The notes: generated by a model not told the origin, from the sequence alone. Positions 1 through 9,160 are shown, counted from the first letter of the stretch. The stretch: DNA of 63,293 nt from Lachnospiraceae bacterium (GCA_021199655.1 JAJQHQ010000076.1:1-63293); one strand, 5' to 3'. Program-made: numbers and translations.

Positions 1-125
1 TGATCATCATGTTCGTGGTCATGATCGTGTCCGCAACCACATTCGTCGTGATCCTCGTGATCGTGACCATGATCGTGTCCGCAGCCACAGGTGTCTTCTT
101 CATGGAGAAGTTCTTCATTGCTCAT
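1..125 (-). CDS. His/Cys-rich protein, N-terminal part only
   Basis: Reading leftwards from the ATG at 125-123 gives an open frame that leaves the window at base 1, so only about 41 residues are visible. They are dominated by His, Asp, Glu and two Cys-Gly-Cys-Gly motifs (for example CGCGHDHGHDHEDH), a pattern typical of metal-binding or metal-storage tails. The gene is divergent from the cobalamin-riboswitch operon, which fits a link to cobalt or nickel handling. His-rich starts of this kind occur in clostridial DUF1292 proteins and in some metallochaperones, but the family-defining part lies outside the window, so no function is assigned. Confidence 0.6.
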   Translation of the reverse strand, partial: MSNEELLHEEDTCGCGHDHGHDHEDHDECGCGHDHDHEHDD

Positions 126-469
126 AAATGACGCTCCTTTTTTCTGTGTGGTATTTGATTTCATTTGATTTTCACTTGATTCAGAACAGCAGGCCACTGC
201 ACGTAGCGCCTGTTTTTCCATTTCGCTGCTGTTCTGGACTGTTACACGAAAATAAATCATCGCAGACCGCGATGACCGCTTAGACATTCTAAAATGAAAT
301 TAGATTCGATGGATGGATTTACAGGCATTATAAAGGGAAATGGCGAAATATGTCAATCAGAATTTTTTGAATCCGACAGAATTTTGTCTTTTCCGGAAAA
401 TTATTTATATTTTTTTAATTTTTATGTAGACAAATAAAAATGAGAGTGCTAAACTGACAGAAGTTTAGG
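126..469. other. Intergenic region between divergent genes
   Basis: About 340 bases without a convincing gene between the leftward His-rich gene and the cobalamin riboswitch. The right half is very AT-rich and must hold the promoter of the riboswitch transcript. I could not single out a -35/-10 pair with confidence. Confidence 0.4.
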
Positions 470-710
470 TATTTTAAAACTGAATAGAGGATGCATGTTC
501 CCCCTAATCGGGGATTAAAAGAGAAACCGGTGAAAATCCGGTACGATCCCGTCACTGTGATAGGGAGTCTTCTATTAAAAATGCGGTGTCTTTGTTTGAA
601 AATAAGGAACCAAAGGTGCTGTGTGGTATGTCACTGCGAGGCGTTTGTCTGGTGGGAAGGCGATAGAGGGCGATGATCTTAAGTCAGGAGACCTGCTTGC
701 ATCTGAGGAT
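470..710 (+). ncRNA. Cobalamin (B12) riboswitch
   Basis: The conserved core is visible: GAAACCGGTGAAAATCCGGT followed by CCCGTCACTGTGATAGGGAG (534-567), and at the 3' end the B12 box AAGTCAGGAGACCTGC (681-696). In this class adenosylcobalamin or a related corrinoid binds the aptamer and lowers expression of downstream transport or biosynthesis genes. Here it precedes a terminator and an Opp/Nik-type ABC transporter. The exact 5' border is an estimate. Confidence 0.93.
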
Positions 711-778
711 TGGTTTCTTCTTACGGTGGATAGGAAAAGCTTTTACAGGTCTTATTTTTGTATAAAAAGAGTCTTTAG

Positions 779-808
779 ATGCGTCCCTGAAACGGGGCGC
801 ATTTTTTG
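779..808 (+). terminator. Riboswitch-associated intrinsic terminator
   Basis: A stem ATGCGTCCC / GGGGCGCAT (one G-T wobble) with a six-base loop is followed by TTTTTT. It lies 80 bases downstream of the B12 box and 70 bases before the first gene. This is the expected expression platform of a cobalamin-repressed transcription-attenuation switch. Confidence 0.85.
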
Positions 809-879
809 TTCTTTGTTTCTTATGCGGGCAGATGCAAAAGACTGCTCGGTCTGATCAATGATGAAAAGAGGGAAAAGCG

Positions 880-1914
880 ATGAGTAAAAAGCAGCTCGGC
901 GGACGACTCCTGCAGATTGTGATTGTGCTTGTAGGAATCAGTTTTCTGACATTTGCGCTGACGTATCTGGCGCCTGGAGACCCGGTGCGCTCGATGTACG
1001 CGGTCAACGGTACGATACCAAGTGAGGCGGTACTGGAGGCAACCAGAGAGGAGATGGGGCTGAATGACCCGCTTCTGGTACAATACTGGAACTGGCTGAC
1101 CGGATGCCTACACGGGGATTTTGGCACATCCTACTCGCTGAAGACGCCGGTGCTGACACTTCTTTCATCGAGACTTCTGCCGACGCTGAAGCTGGCGCTG
1201 CTCTCGTTGGTGATGATGCTGGTGATTGCGGTTCCGCTTGGTATGATCTCGGCGGTGTACAAAGGAAGTGTTTTTGACTATATCGTCCGCGGCTACACGT
1301 TTCTTGGCGTATCGATGCCGAACTTCTGGGTTGGCCTGCTGCTGGCCTACTACATAGGAATGGTGCTCGGCTGGCTGCCGGTCATTTCCATCGGCACGGG
1401 AATCAAACCGATGATCCTTCCGGCGCTGACGCTGGCGTTCCCGATGTCGTCGAAATATGCGCGGCAGGTGCGCACGGCGGTGTTGGAGGAGCTGAATCAG
1501 GATTACGTGACCGGAGCACGTGCCCGCGGAATTAAAGAAAGCAAAATTCTGTGGATGCATGTGTTCCCGAACTCTTTGCTTCCGCTGATCACGATGCTGG
1601 GACTGTCTCTCGGCTCCCTGCTCGGCGGCACAGCGGTGGTGGAAGTGATCTTCTCCTATCCGGGACTTGGTAGTCTGGCGGTGTCAGCGATCTCTTCCAT
1701 GGATTATCCGTTGATACAGGGCTATGTGCTTTGGATCGCGCTGATCTACATGGTCGTCAATCTGGTGGTTGACCTTTCATACAATCTGGTCGATCCGCGC
1801 ATGAGAAGCAATATGGCTGCGCCCCGTTCTTCAAAAAAAGAGACGCGCCAGACAAAGGCGGGCGCAAATCAGGCGGCCGCGGCATCCGGTACGTCGGGTT
1901 CACTGAAAGGCTGA
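880..1914 (+). CDS. ABC transporter permease, DppB/NikB type
   Basis: A 344-residue integral membrane permease of the peptide/nickel (Opp/Dpp/Nik) ABC family. The N-terminal helix (ISFLTFALTYLAPGDPV) and the C-terminal EAA-type loop (TGARARGIKESKILWMHVFPNSLLP, cut here to positions about 207-231) are characteristic. A hydrophilic tail rich in Ala, Lys and Ser follows the last membrane helix. It is the first gene after the cobalamin riboswitch and terminator, and its partner permease starts 15 bases downstream. The family moves peptides, nickel, cobalt and other small solutes; the substrate here is inferred only from the riboswitch. The start ATG at 880 is preceded by GAGGGAAAAGCG. Confidence 0.9.
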   Translation: MSKKQLGGRLLQIVIVLVGISFLTFALTYLAPGDPVRSMYAVNGTIPSEAVLEATREEMGLNDPLLVQYWNWLTGCLHGDFGTSYSLKTPVLTLLSSRLLPTLKLALLSLVMMLVIAVPLGMISAVYKGSVFDYIVRGYTFLGVSMPNFWVGLLLAYYIGMVLGWLPVISIGTGIKPMILPALTLAFPMSSKYARQVRTAVLEELNQDYVTGARARGIKESKILWMHVFPNSLLPLITMLGLSLGSLLGGTAVVEVIFSYPGLGSLAVSAISSMDYPLIQGYVLWIALIYMVVNLVVDLSYNLVDPRMRSNMAAPRSSKKETRQTKAGANQAAAASGTSGSLKG

Positions 1915-1929
1915 GGAAAGGGGCAGAGT

Positions 1930-2757
1930 ATGCAGAAGATATTAAGTTTTATCAAAAAACATAAGGCGTTTACGGTGTTCGCCATTCTGGCAGCCGTGCT
2001 CGCGCTGGTCGCGATATTCGCGGACTATATTGCTCCTTACGATCCCTATGAGGCTGTGCTGACCGATGCGTTGCAGGCGCCGAGCTCCACACACTGGTTC
2101 GGCACGGACAAGCTGGGGCGGGATCTCTTTTCCAGAGTGATTTTCGGAAGCCGCATTTCACTGTCATCGGCGCTGATTCTGGTAGCGTGCATTTTCGTAG
2201 TCGGCTCGGTACTGGGTATTCTGGCGGGATATTTCGGCGGCTGGGTGGATGCGGTGATCATGCGCATCGCGGATATGATGATCTCTTTCCCGGGTATGGT
2301 GCTGGCCATCGCTATCGCCGGTATTCTGGGAGCCAGCATTACCAACGCGGTGATCGCAATTACTGCTGTGAGCTGGACAAAATATGCCAGACTGGCGCGC
2401 TCACTGGTTCTGAAGATCAAGAACTGTGATTACATTGCGGCAGCGCGGGTGACCGGCTCGACCACGCCGCATATCTTAAGTGTTTACCTGTTTCCGAACG
2501 TCATGCCGACACTGCTGGTGACTGCGTTTACCGACATTGGAAGCATGATGCTGGAGCTGGCAGGGCTGTCCTTCCTCGGCTTTGGCGCGCAGGCGCCGAT
2601 GGCGGAATGGGGCCTGATGCTGAGTGAAGGCCGGAGCTATATGATGGCGGCGCCATGGATGATGCTGTATCCTGGCCTCGCGATTCTGGTAACTGTTGTG
2701 GTATTCAACCTCTTAGGAGACAGTCTGCGGGACGTCCTGGATCCCAGAGATGAATAA
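1930..2757 (+). CDS. ABC transporter permease, DppC/NikC type
   Basis: A 275-residue permease, second membrane subunit of the same Opp/Nik-type transporter. It has the usual DppC start (one N-terminal helix, then [20 protein letters not shown] with the conserved [13 protein letters not shown]) and a conserved EAA loop ([19 protein letters not shown]). Five further hydrophobic segments are visible. It forms the transmembrane channel with the product of 880-1914 and is powered by the ATPases encoded at 4548 and 5335. A ribosome binding site AGGAAAGGGGC lies just before the ATG. Confidence 0.9.
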   Translation: MQKILSFIKKHKAFTVFAILAAVLALVAIFADYIAPYDPYEAVLTDALQAPSSTHWFGTDKLGRDLFSRVIFGSRISLSSALILVACIFVVGSVLGILAGYFGGWVDAVIMRIADMMISFPGMVLAIAIAGILGASITNAVIAITAVSWTKYARLARSLVLKIKNCDYIAAARVTGSTTPHILSVYLFPNVMPTLLVTAFTDIGSMMLELAGLSFLGFGAQAPMAEWGLMLSEGRSYMMAAPWMMLYPGLAILVTVVVFNLLGDSLRDVLDPRDE

Positions 2758-2855
2758 TATGCGCACGGCCGCAAACGGAAATTATCGCTTTGCGACTGCG
2801 GCCGGCGCGGCGTAAGCGAAGAATCGCTTACGAATTTACATTTTATGGAGGAAAT
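2758..2855 (+). repeat. GC-rich intergenic repeat, copy A of the TATGCGCA family
   Basis: The spacer between the permease and binding-protein genes begins TATGCGCACGGCCGC directly after the stop codon. It contains inverted arms (CGGCCGC / GCGGCCG) and a second hairpin GTAAGCGA / TCGCTTAC before the next ribosome binding site. The opening and the GCGGCCGGCGCGG segment resemble the spacer at 31143-31233. The hairpins may also protect or pause the mRNA between the two genes. Confidence 0.5.
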
Positions 2856-2861
2856 AAGCAA

Positions 2862-4490
2862 ATGAAAAAGCTGAAAAAAGTACTGGCTGCCACGCTGGCG
2901 GCCGCAATGGTGGTAAGCGCCTCCCCGGTCGTCTCACAGGCGGCGTCGGATGATGTGCTGAACTTTGGATGTTATGTGTATTCGACCTCTTTTGATCCGG
3001 CTGCGTATCAGAACGCCGCATGGCAGGGCGTCCGTATGGGTGTCACGGAATGTCTGTTCAAATTCAATAATGACATGAGTGTAGAGCCCATGCTCTGCGA
3101 CACTTATGAGGTCTCCGACGACAAGATCACATGGACATTTCACATCCGCGACGGTGTGCTGTTTTCAAACGGCGACGCATGTGACGCGCAGGCAGTGGCG
3201 GATTCTCTGAACCGTTTGTATTATGTTTGCACGAACAGTGAGGATTATAGTTCCGCACCGGCCGGCTATATCGATATGGCGAGCATTGAAGCGGATACGG
3301 ACGCGAATACCGTGACGATCGTGCTGAATACGGCGATGGCGGATCTGACCTCGGCTTTGTGTTTCCCGTATTACTCGATTATTGATGTATATGGGGATAC
3401 GACAGACGCGGAGCATGAGGGCGGATACGCGACGACTGTGATTGCGACCGGTCCTTATGCGCTGTCCTCATTTGACACAACAACGAAGAGCGGGACTCTG
3501 GTTGCAAATGAGAACTACTGGAATGGCGAGGTTCCTTACGGGACGGTGAATTTTACATTCATTGAAGATGATACGACAAAAGCAATGTCTCTGATGAGCG
3601 GGCTGGTGGATCTGACGGAGAATGTGACGACATCCAGTGATCTGGCGACTCTGGAAGCTTCTGACGCTTATTATGTATCTCAGGCTTCCGGTGTGAGAAG
3701 CGGTTTTGCTTATATCAATATGGCCGGTGTCCTTGGAAATGATGCCCTTCGTCAGGCAGTCCGCATGGCCATCGACAGCGAGACGATGTGCAGCGTCACA
3801 GTGGGCGGCATGTATACCGCCGGCGTCGGCATCCTGCCTTCGTCTCTGATCTATGAGGATGAGAATCTGGACAATCCGTATGCATATGATGTGGACGCGG
3901 CAATCGCGCTGCTCGATGAGGCAGGCATTGTGGACACGGATGGAGACGGCATCCGCGAGCTGGACGGTGAAAATATTAATCTGAACTATGTCACCTACAA
4001 CAATCGCTGTCTGTCTGATTTTGCGCAGGCGATTCAGGTATCCCTTTCTGCAATCGGCATCGGCGTGAGTGTGAACAGCACCGACAGCGATACGGAGTGG
4101 ATGCTGATGCAGGCGGGTGAGTATGATCTCTGTGATTCGAACTGGATTACCGTAGGTACCGGCGACCCGACCGCATTTCTTCTGAACTGGTACGGCGGCG
4201 AGGACGGATCAAACTTCTACGGCGAGGACAACCAGAACGGTACAAACTACTGCAATTATGACAGTGATGAATTCGACGCCTTGTATGAGCAGTTTATTGC
4301 ATCTCTTGATACCGATGAGAGAAATGAACTGGTGGTCGAGATGGAGCAGGTGCTGGTCAATGACTGCGCGGTTCTGCTGCACGGCTATTACAATTCGACG
4401 ATGATCAGCAACGCGTCCAAGGTGACCGGAGCAGAGATTTCGACATTTGATTACTACTGGCTGAGCACGGACATCAAACCGGCGGAATGA
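2862..4490 (+). CDS. Extracellular solute-binding protein family 5
   Basis: A 542-residue binding protein of the peptide/nickel family (SBP_bac_5). A Sec signal peptide (MKKLKKVLAATLAAAMVVSA, cleaved near SQA-AS) starts the protein. No lipobox cysteine is visible, so membrane anchoring is unclear. The typical 'FLFKFNNDMSVEPMLCDTYE'-like region, the DKITWTFHIRDGVLFSNGD motif and the C-terminal GDPTAFLLNWY segment support the family. It would capture the substrate and deliver it to the two upstream permeases. The ATG at 2862 follows TATGGAGGAAATAAGCAA. The protein is acidic and Asp-rich, which fits an exported protein; the metal or corrinoid ligand is an inference from the riboswitch. Confidence 0.88.
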   Translation: MKKLKKVLAATLAAAMVVSASPVVSQAASDDVLNFGCYVYSTSFDPAAYQNAAWQGVRMGVTECLFKFNNDMSVEPMLCDTYEVSDDKITWTFHIRDGVLFSNGDACDAQAVADSLNRLYYVCTNSEDYSSAPAGYIDMASIEADTDANTVTIVLNTAMADLTSALCFPYYSIIDVYGDTTDAEHEGGYATTVIATGPYALSSFDTTTKSGTLVANENYWNGEVPYGTVNFTFIEDDTTKAMSLMSGLVDLTENVTTSSDLATLEASDAYYVSQASGVRSGFAYINMAGVLGNDALRQAVRMAIDSETMCSVTVGGMYTAGVGILPSSLIYEDENLDNPYAYDVDAAIALLDEAGIVDTDGDGIRELDGENINLNYVTYNNRCLSDFAQAIQVSLSAIGIGVSVNSTDSDTEWMLMQAGEYDLCDSNWITVGTGDPTAFLLNWYGGEDGSNFYGEDNQNGTNYCNYDSDEFDALYEQFIASLDTDERNELVVEMEQVLVNDCAVLLHGYYNSTMISNASKVTGAEISTFDYYWLSTDIKPAE

Positions 4491-4494
4491 GAAA

Positions 4495-4519
4495 TTGCGT
4501 CCTCGATTAGCTGACGCAA
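4495..4519 (+). other. Small intercistronic hairpin
   Basis: TTGCGTC (4495-4501) and GACGCAA (4513-4519) form a 7-bp perfect stem between the binding-protein gene and the first ATPase gene. There is no T-run, so it is more likely to affect mRNA stability or stoichiometry than to terminate. Confidence 0.4.
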
Positions 4520-4547
4520 ATCGGGACATATATTAGGAGGATTGGTT

Positions 4548-5345
4548 ATGGATTTGCTGAACATACAGGATATATCCGTGAAATACGGAAAAAATCCTAA
4601 ACCGACGATCGAACATTTTAACCTCGATATGAAAGAGGGCGAAGTGGTCAGCGTCGTCGGAGAGAGCGGAAGCGGCAAGACGACCGTCATCCGTGCCGTG
4701 CTGGGACTGCTCCCCGGCGGCGGACAGGTGACCGATGGAGATATCCTGTTTGAAGGGCGCTCCCTTTTGAAGCTTTCCAAAAACGAGTGGCGCGACTTAA
4801 GAGGATCCAAGGTCTCCATGATCTTTCAGGACTCCGGAGCCATGATCAATCCGATCCGCAAGATCGGGGCGCAGTATGTGGAATACATACGCACCCACGA
4901 GAAGATATCGAAAAAGGACGCCTTTGATAAAGGCGTAGAAATGCTGGAGCGGATGCGTCTGCCGGACGGCCGGAATATCATGAACAGCTATCCGTTCCAG
5001 CTCTCCGGCGGAATGCGGCAGAGGGTCGGCATTGCCATGGCGATGACTTTTTCTCCGAAGCTGCTGCTGGCGGACGAGCCCACGAGTGCGCTGGACGTAA
5101 CGACGCAGGCGCAGATCGTGCGGCAGATCATGGAGCTGCGTGATCAGTTCGGCACCTCTGTCATCATCGTTACGCATAACATCGGCGTGGCGGCCTATAT
5201 GGCGGATCAGCTGGTCGTCATGCAGTACGGCAAGGTCGTAGACCGCGGGACACGAGATGATGTGATGAAGCATCCGACAAATGATTACACAAAGAATCTG
5301 CTGGCCGCTGTGCCGGAAATGGAGGGAAAACGCTATGTCTCCTGA
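4548..5345 (+). CDS. ABC transporter ATP-binding protein, DppD/NikD type
   Basis: A 265-residue ATPase of the Opp/Nik transporter. Walker A is GESGSGKTT, the signature is LSGGMRQRVGIAMAM, Walker B is LLLADEPTSALD and the H-loop histidine is in IIVTHN. It pairs with the second ATPase encoded directly downstream (10-base overlap), as is usual for this family with two different nucleotide-binding subunits. The start is placed at the ATG at 4548, seven bases after AGGAGG; a TTG six bases earlier is an unlikely alternative. Confidence 0.92.
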   Translation: MDLLNIQDISVKYGKNPKPTIEHFNLDMKEGEVVSVVGESGSGKTTVIRAVLGLLPGGGQVTDGDILFEGRSLLKLSKNEWRDLRGSKVSMIFQDSGAMINPIRKIGAQYVEYIRTHEKISKKDAFDKGVEMLERMRLPDGRNIMNSYPFQLSGGMRQRVGIAMAMTFSPKLLLADEPTSALDVTTQAQIVRQIMELRDQFGTSVIIVTHNIGVAAYMADQLVVMQYGKVVDRGTRDDVMKHPTNDYTKNLLAAVPEMEGKRYVS

Positions 5346-6369
5346 GAAAAATGAGAAAGCGGCAGTGAACCCGATGCCGGAAGGCAGCGCGGGCGCAGAT
5401 CATATGTCGGAGAAAGAGACCGGACACGAAGCGATTTTGACGGCAAGCCATGTCACAAAGCAGTTTCCGGCGTCCGGCGGGCGGACCCTCAAAGCCTGCA
5501 ATGATATCAACCTGACCGTCTACCGCGGGCGGACGCTCGGAATCGTCGGCGAGAGCGGCTGCGGCAAATCGACCTTTGTAAAAATGATCGTCCAGATGTT
5601 CCAGCCGACAGAAGGACAGATCCTCTTTGACGGAAAAGATATCACGAAGCTGAAGGGCGAGGAGCTGCGTCAGAGCAGGAAAAAGATTCAGATGGTGTTT
5701 CAGGATCCGGCCGCCGCGTTCAGCCCGAAGATGAAGATTATCGACATTGTCACCGAGCCGCTGATGAATTTTAAGCTGATCAAACGCTCGGAGCGCGAGG
5801 CAAAAGCAAAGGAACTGCTTCGCATGGTCGAACTTCCGGAGGATTTCATTTACCGCTATCCGCACAACATGAGCGGAGGTCAGCGGCAGAGAGTCGGTAT
5901 CGCGCGGGCACTGGCTCTGGAGCCGGAAATCATCGTCTGCGACGAGGCAACCTCGGCGCTGGACGTTTCCGTGCAGGACCGCATCATTGAGCTGCTGGTA
6001 AAGCTGCAGAAAGAAAAAGGAATTTCCTTCGTGTTCATCTGCCACGATATGGCGCTGGTGCAGTCCTTTGCACATCAGGTGGCGGTCATGTACCTTGGAA
6101 ACATCGTAGAAACGCTTCCGGGCAATGAGGTGGCGACGAACGCGCAGCACCCATATACACAGGCCATGCTCGGTGCGATTTTTTCCACAAAGATGGATTT
6201 TACCAAAAAGATTGAAAGTATCGAGAGCGAAGCTCCGAGCCCGGTGGACACACCTCCCGGATGTCCGTTCCAGAACCGCTGTGACCGGTGCATGGACATC
6301 TGCAGGAAAGAAAAGCCGTCGCTGAAAACAATCGGAAAAGGGCATGAGGTGGCGTGCCATTTGTTTTGA
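5335..6369 (+). CDS. ABC transporter ATP-binding protein, DppF/NikE type
   Basis: A 344-residue second ATPase of the Opp/Nik-type transporter. About 45 poorly conserved N-terminal residues precede the ATPase domain. Walker A is GESGCGKST, the signature MSGGQRQRVGIARAL and Walker B IIVCDEATSALD. The C-terminal oligopeptide-transporter domain with a Cys cluster (GCPFQNRCDRCMDIC) is typical of DppF and OppF, which often carry an Fe-S or metal site there. The ATG at 5335 has GGAGGG upstream and overlaps the end of the previous gene, implying translational coupling. ATP hydrolysis by this heterodimer drives import. Confidence 0.92.
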   Translation: MSPEKNEKAAVNPMPEGSAGADHMSEKETGHEAILTASHVTKQFPASGGRTLKACNDINLTVYRGRTLGIVGESGCGKSTFVKMIVQMFQPTEGQILFDGKDITKLKGEELRQSRKKIQMVFQDPAAAFSPKMKIIDIVTEPLMNFKLIKRSEREAKAKELLRMVELPEDFIYRYPHNMSGGQRQRVGIARALALEPEIIVCDEATSALDVSVQDRIIELLVKLQKEKGISFVFICHDMALVQSFAHQVAVMYLGNIVETLPGNEVATNAQHPYTQAMLGAIFSTKMDFTKKIESIESEAPSPVDTPPGCPFQNRCDRCMDICRKEKPSLKTIGKGHEVACHLF

Positions 6370-6409
6370 GATTATGAAGTAGTTACATTGTTACGAGAAA
6401 GGATTCGAC

Positions 6410-7696
6410 ATGAGAAGATCAGCTGCGATATTTTTGCTTGGACTGCTGTTTGGCATAAGTACATTTGCCGGAATGCCGGTGGAAGGAAGCAGGGCTTTGG
6501 CAGCGGAAGACAGCATTGAAACGGAAGAGGACGCATCCGCAGGTTCTGCTGAAGTCACAGAGGAGACCATGTCCGCAGAGGAGGAGATGGCCGCGGGTTA
6601 CACCATCGGCGTGTCCGTTTACGATCCGGAGGACTGGGAGGCAATCGCTTTCCGGGATTATTTTGAAGATTACCTTGGCACCGCGTTTAACACGACCTTC
6701 TATTATAATGCGGAGCGGATTGACACGGCCGAGGATGAGATTGCGTTTGTGGAAGAACTGCACGAAGCAGGTGTAAAAGGCATCATCTCCTTCCTTTCGA
6801 CTTATATAGAGGATGTGCTTCCGGTGTGTGAAGAGTACGGGATGTATTACGTGCTCGGATCCGGTACGATTTCCGATGAAGTATATGAAAACGTTAAGGA
6901 CAATCCGTATTTTCTCGGAACCATCGGCCCGACCACGGAGGATGAGCAGACAGCGGGAGAGACGCTGGCGGAAAATCTGGCGGCGCTCGATGAGAGCGGC
7001 AACGCAAGCTATCTGGTCGTGACCGGCGGCAGCGGCATCGGCAACGAAATGCACCATTTAAGGACCATCGGCATCCTGACAAAGCTGCAGGAAATTTATG
7101 GCCTGACCTATGATCAGTCTGTGGAGGAACTTGCCGCAATCACCGAAACGACGGAAATCGAGACCGGCACAGACGTCCGCATTACGATTTTCCCTGGCTA
7201 TCTGGTGGACGGCAGCGAAGTGGGCGAAGCCGTGACCGGCGGTGAATATACCATGGTGATCTCGGCCATGACCATTGCCAATGCGATCACTAACATCTGC
7301 AATGCAGAAGCGGAAAATGGCTATGACATCAAGGTTGGCATGGTCGACTGCTTCACAGACCAGAATTACGCCTTTTTCAACGAGACAGACGCAAACGGCG
7401 ACTCAAGGCTGAATTGTCTAGTCGGAAAATACGGCGCGATCGTCGGCCCGTCGTTTGTCGCAATGTGCAACGCCTATGCAGGATACGCGGACGATTTCCG
7501 CGATGAGGACGGTTGCGCGTTCCGCCTGTATCAGACCTACTGGTATGCGGCAGATACCGAAGAATTCAACGAGCTGTATGCGCAGTCCATCAGCACCTAT
7601 GAGAACACTTACAGCGCTACCGACATGATGCAGGTGCTGAAGCTTTACAACGCAGACGCGGACTACGCGGCATTTCAGGAGTTTGCGGAGAAATAA
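6410..7696 (+). CDS. Type-1 periplasmic binding protein-like exported protein
   Basis: A 428-residue exported protein with an N-terminal signal peptide (FLLGLLFGISTFAG region) and a long acidic linker rich in Glu and Ala. A periplasmic-binding-protein type 1 fold follows: it opens with YTIGVSVYDPEDWEAIAF, and the alternating strand pattern continues (GIISFLSTYIEDVLPV, YLVVTGGSG). This is the sugar/BMP-like class, not the family-5 class of the 2862 gene. It sits 40 bases after the ATPase gene with its own ribosome binding site (GAAAGGATT), so it probably belongs to the riboswitch operon. What it binds is unknown; it may be an accessory substrate scavenger or a sensor. No lipobox cysteine is visible. 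Confidence 0.7.
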   Translation: MRRSAAIFLLGLLFGISTFAGMPVEGSRALAAEDSIETEEDASAGSAEVTEETMSAEEEMAAGYTIGVSVYDPEDWEAIAFRDYFEDYLGTAFNTTFYYNAERIDTAEDEIAFVEELHEAGVKGIISFLSTYIEDVLPVCEEYGMYYVLGSGTISDEVYENVKDNPYFLGTIGPTTEDEQTAGETLAENLAALDESGNASYLVVTGGSGIGNEMHHLRTIGILTKLQEIYGLTYDQSVEELAAITETTEIETGTDVRITIFPGYLVDGSEVGEAVTGGEYTMVISAMTIANAITNICNAEAENGYDIKVGMVDCFTDQNYAFFNETDANGDSRLNCLVGKYGAIVGPSFVAMCNAYAGYADDFRDEDGCAFRLYQTYWYAADTEEFNELYAQSISTYENTYSATDMMQVLKLYNADADYAAFQEFAEK

Positions 7697-7847
7697 GAAC
7701 GGCAGAAAAGCCAGCCTGCTTTCATTTGATAGTGTAAGTGCCTTATGACATTTCTTATGAAAAGGTCTGTGAGGCGACAGAAGGATAATAAAGCAGACAA
7801 AGAATATATATACATCAGTATTTGAACATTTTATCGGACAGAAAAAT

Positions 7848-7898
7848 CAGGCAGAAGATCAGAGGGTGAGAGTGCCAGCTGAGAGTCTGCCTGTTTTT
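7848..7898 (+). terminator. Possible intrinsic terminator after the transport operon
   Basis: CAGGCAGA (7848-7855) and TCTGCCTG (7886-7893) form a perfect 8-bp stem closed by a 30-base loop, followed by TTTTT. The long loop lowers confidence, but the position between the binding-protein gene and the PfkB gene is sensible. If it works, the kinase is only partly under the riboswitch. Confidence 0.5.
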
Positions 7899-7988
7899 AC
7901 TTTCCAGAAATATGAGACAAGGTTACGAAAATGTGGTAGAATATGGAAAAGAAGGATGAAAAAACGTGAGGGCTGGAGGATACAAAAG

Positions 7989-8924
7989 ATGGGTATTGTA
8001 GTAATCGGAGCAGTTTTTGTAGATATCAAGGGATTTCCAATTGACAATTATATCCCGAACGGGCGGAATGCCGGGACGGTCGAGTACATACATGGCGGAG
8101 TGAGCCGCAATGTTGTGGAAAACATTGCAAATATCGAGCTGCGGCCGACCTTTGTCAGTCTGCTTGATGAGAGTGCCATGGGCGCGGAGGTTGCGCACAA
8201 GCTTCGCAATCATAAGGTAAATATCGATTACGTCCGGACCGTGCCGGACGGGATGGGTACCTGGCTTGCGGTGTTCGACAGCTCGGGAGATGTGGCGGGT
8301 TCGATTTCCAAACGTCCGGATCTGATGCCGATCCTGAACGTGCTGGAGGAGCATGGCGATGAGATTTTCCGCGACGCGGATTCCATCGTGGTCGAAATCG
8401 ACATCAATAAAGAGATCATCAAGAAAGTATTCGATCTGGCGGAAAAATACGGGAAAAGGGTTTACGCAGTGGTTTCCAATATGAGCATTGCGCTGAAACG
8501 GCGTGACTTTATCAAACGACTTGACTGTTTTGTCTGTAACCAGCAGGAAGCCGGAATCCTTTTTGCAGCCGATTACTCGCAGCTGGAACCGGAAGAGATG
8601 ATGAATGTGCTCGCAGAGCAGATTCAGAATGCACAGTATCGGGCCATGGTCGTTACCATGGGCGGAAAAGGCAGCGTTTACGCGGACGCAGACGGTCATA
8701 AAGGCTGCTGCCCTGCCATGAGCGTGCAGGTGAAGGACACGACCGGAGCAGGCGACGCATTCTGTTCGGGACTGGTCGTAGGTCTTACCTATGGCAAAAC
8801 GCTCGAAGAATCCTGCGAGATCGGCACGAGACTTTCTGCTGCCGTGATCGTCTCCAATGAAAATGTCTGCCCGAGGTTCCTCCCGCGGGAACTGGGGATC
8901 GAGATTGATGTGGAGGAAGAGTAG
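7989..8924 (+). CDS. PfkB-family carbohydrate/nucleoside kinase
   Basis: A 311-residue ribokinase-like (PfkB) kinase. The N-terminal start MGIVVIGAVFVDIKGFP, the HGGVSRNVVENIANI substrate-binding region and the C-terminal DTTGAGDAFCSGL signature (anion hole plus catalytic Asp) are all present. Members phosphorylate sugars, nucleosides or pseudouridine. The ATG at 7989 is preferred because GGAGG lies nine bases upstream and the encoded start matches the family; an in-frame upstream ATG would add 41 residues that look non-coding. It follows the riboswitch-controlled transport operon but a terminator may intervene. The substrate cannot be read from the sequence. Confidence 0.85.
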   Translation: MGIVVIGAVFVDIKGFPIDNYIPNGRNAGTVEYIHGGVSRNVVENIANIELRPTFVSLLDESAMGAEVAHKLRNHKVNIDYVRTVPDGMGTWLAVFDSSGDVAGSISKRPDLMPILNVLEEHGDEIFRDADSIVVEIDINKEIIKKVFDLAEKYGKRVYAVVSNMSIALKRRDFIKRLDCFVCNQQEAGILFAADYSQLEPEEMMNVLAEQIQNAQYRAMVVTMGGKGSVYADADGHKGCCPAMSVQVKDTTGAGDAFCSGLVVGLTYGKTLEESCEIGTRLSAAVIVSNENVCPRFLPRELGIEIDVEEE

Positions 8925-9160
8925 CGGCAGAACTATAGTTATTTCGTTCATGCATGCCAAAGGGTATTTATGGATGGAGATCGGCGTAGGGGGAGGCGTA
9001 GCTGCAAAACGAATGTGGCTGTAGAAAAAGTGCGGCTATATAGAAAATGCAACTGTGGGAAGCAATGCAATCGAAGAATACATGAAATTGCGAAGCAGAT
9101 ACAACTCAGAACAGATGTAACATATAAAATAGATGCCGGGGAACCGGCGGAGAGGTTTTT

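Noticed and set aside
820-1127. Small minus-strand frames over the riboswitch terminator and first permease
   Set aside because: They overlap a clear permease gene and have no ribosome sites.
5218-6360. 380-residue open frame on the minus strand
   Set aside because: It is the antisense of the DppF-type ATPase gene with clear motifs on the plus strand; no ribosome site and no sensible protein composition.
7861-7893. TPP-riboswitch-like text (CTGAGAG near 7880)
   Set aside because: Only the CUGAGA part is present; the second TPP core motif with ACCUGAUC is missing.
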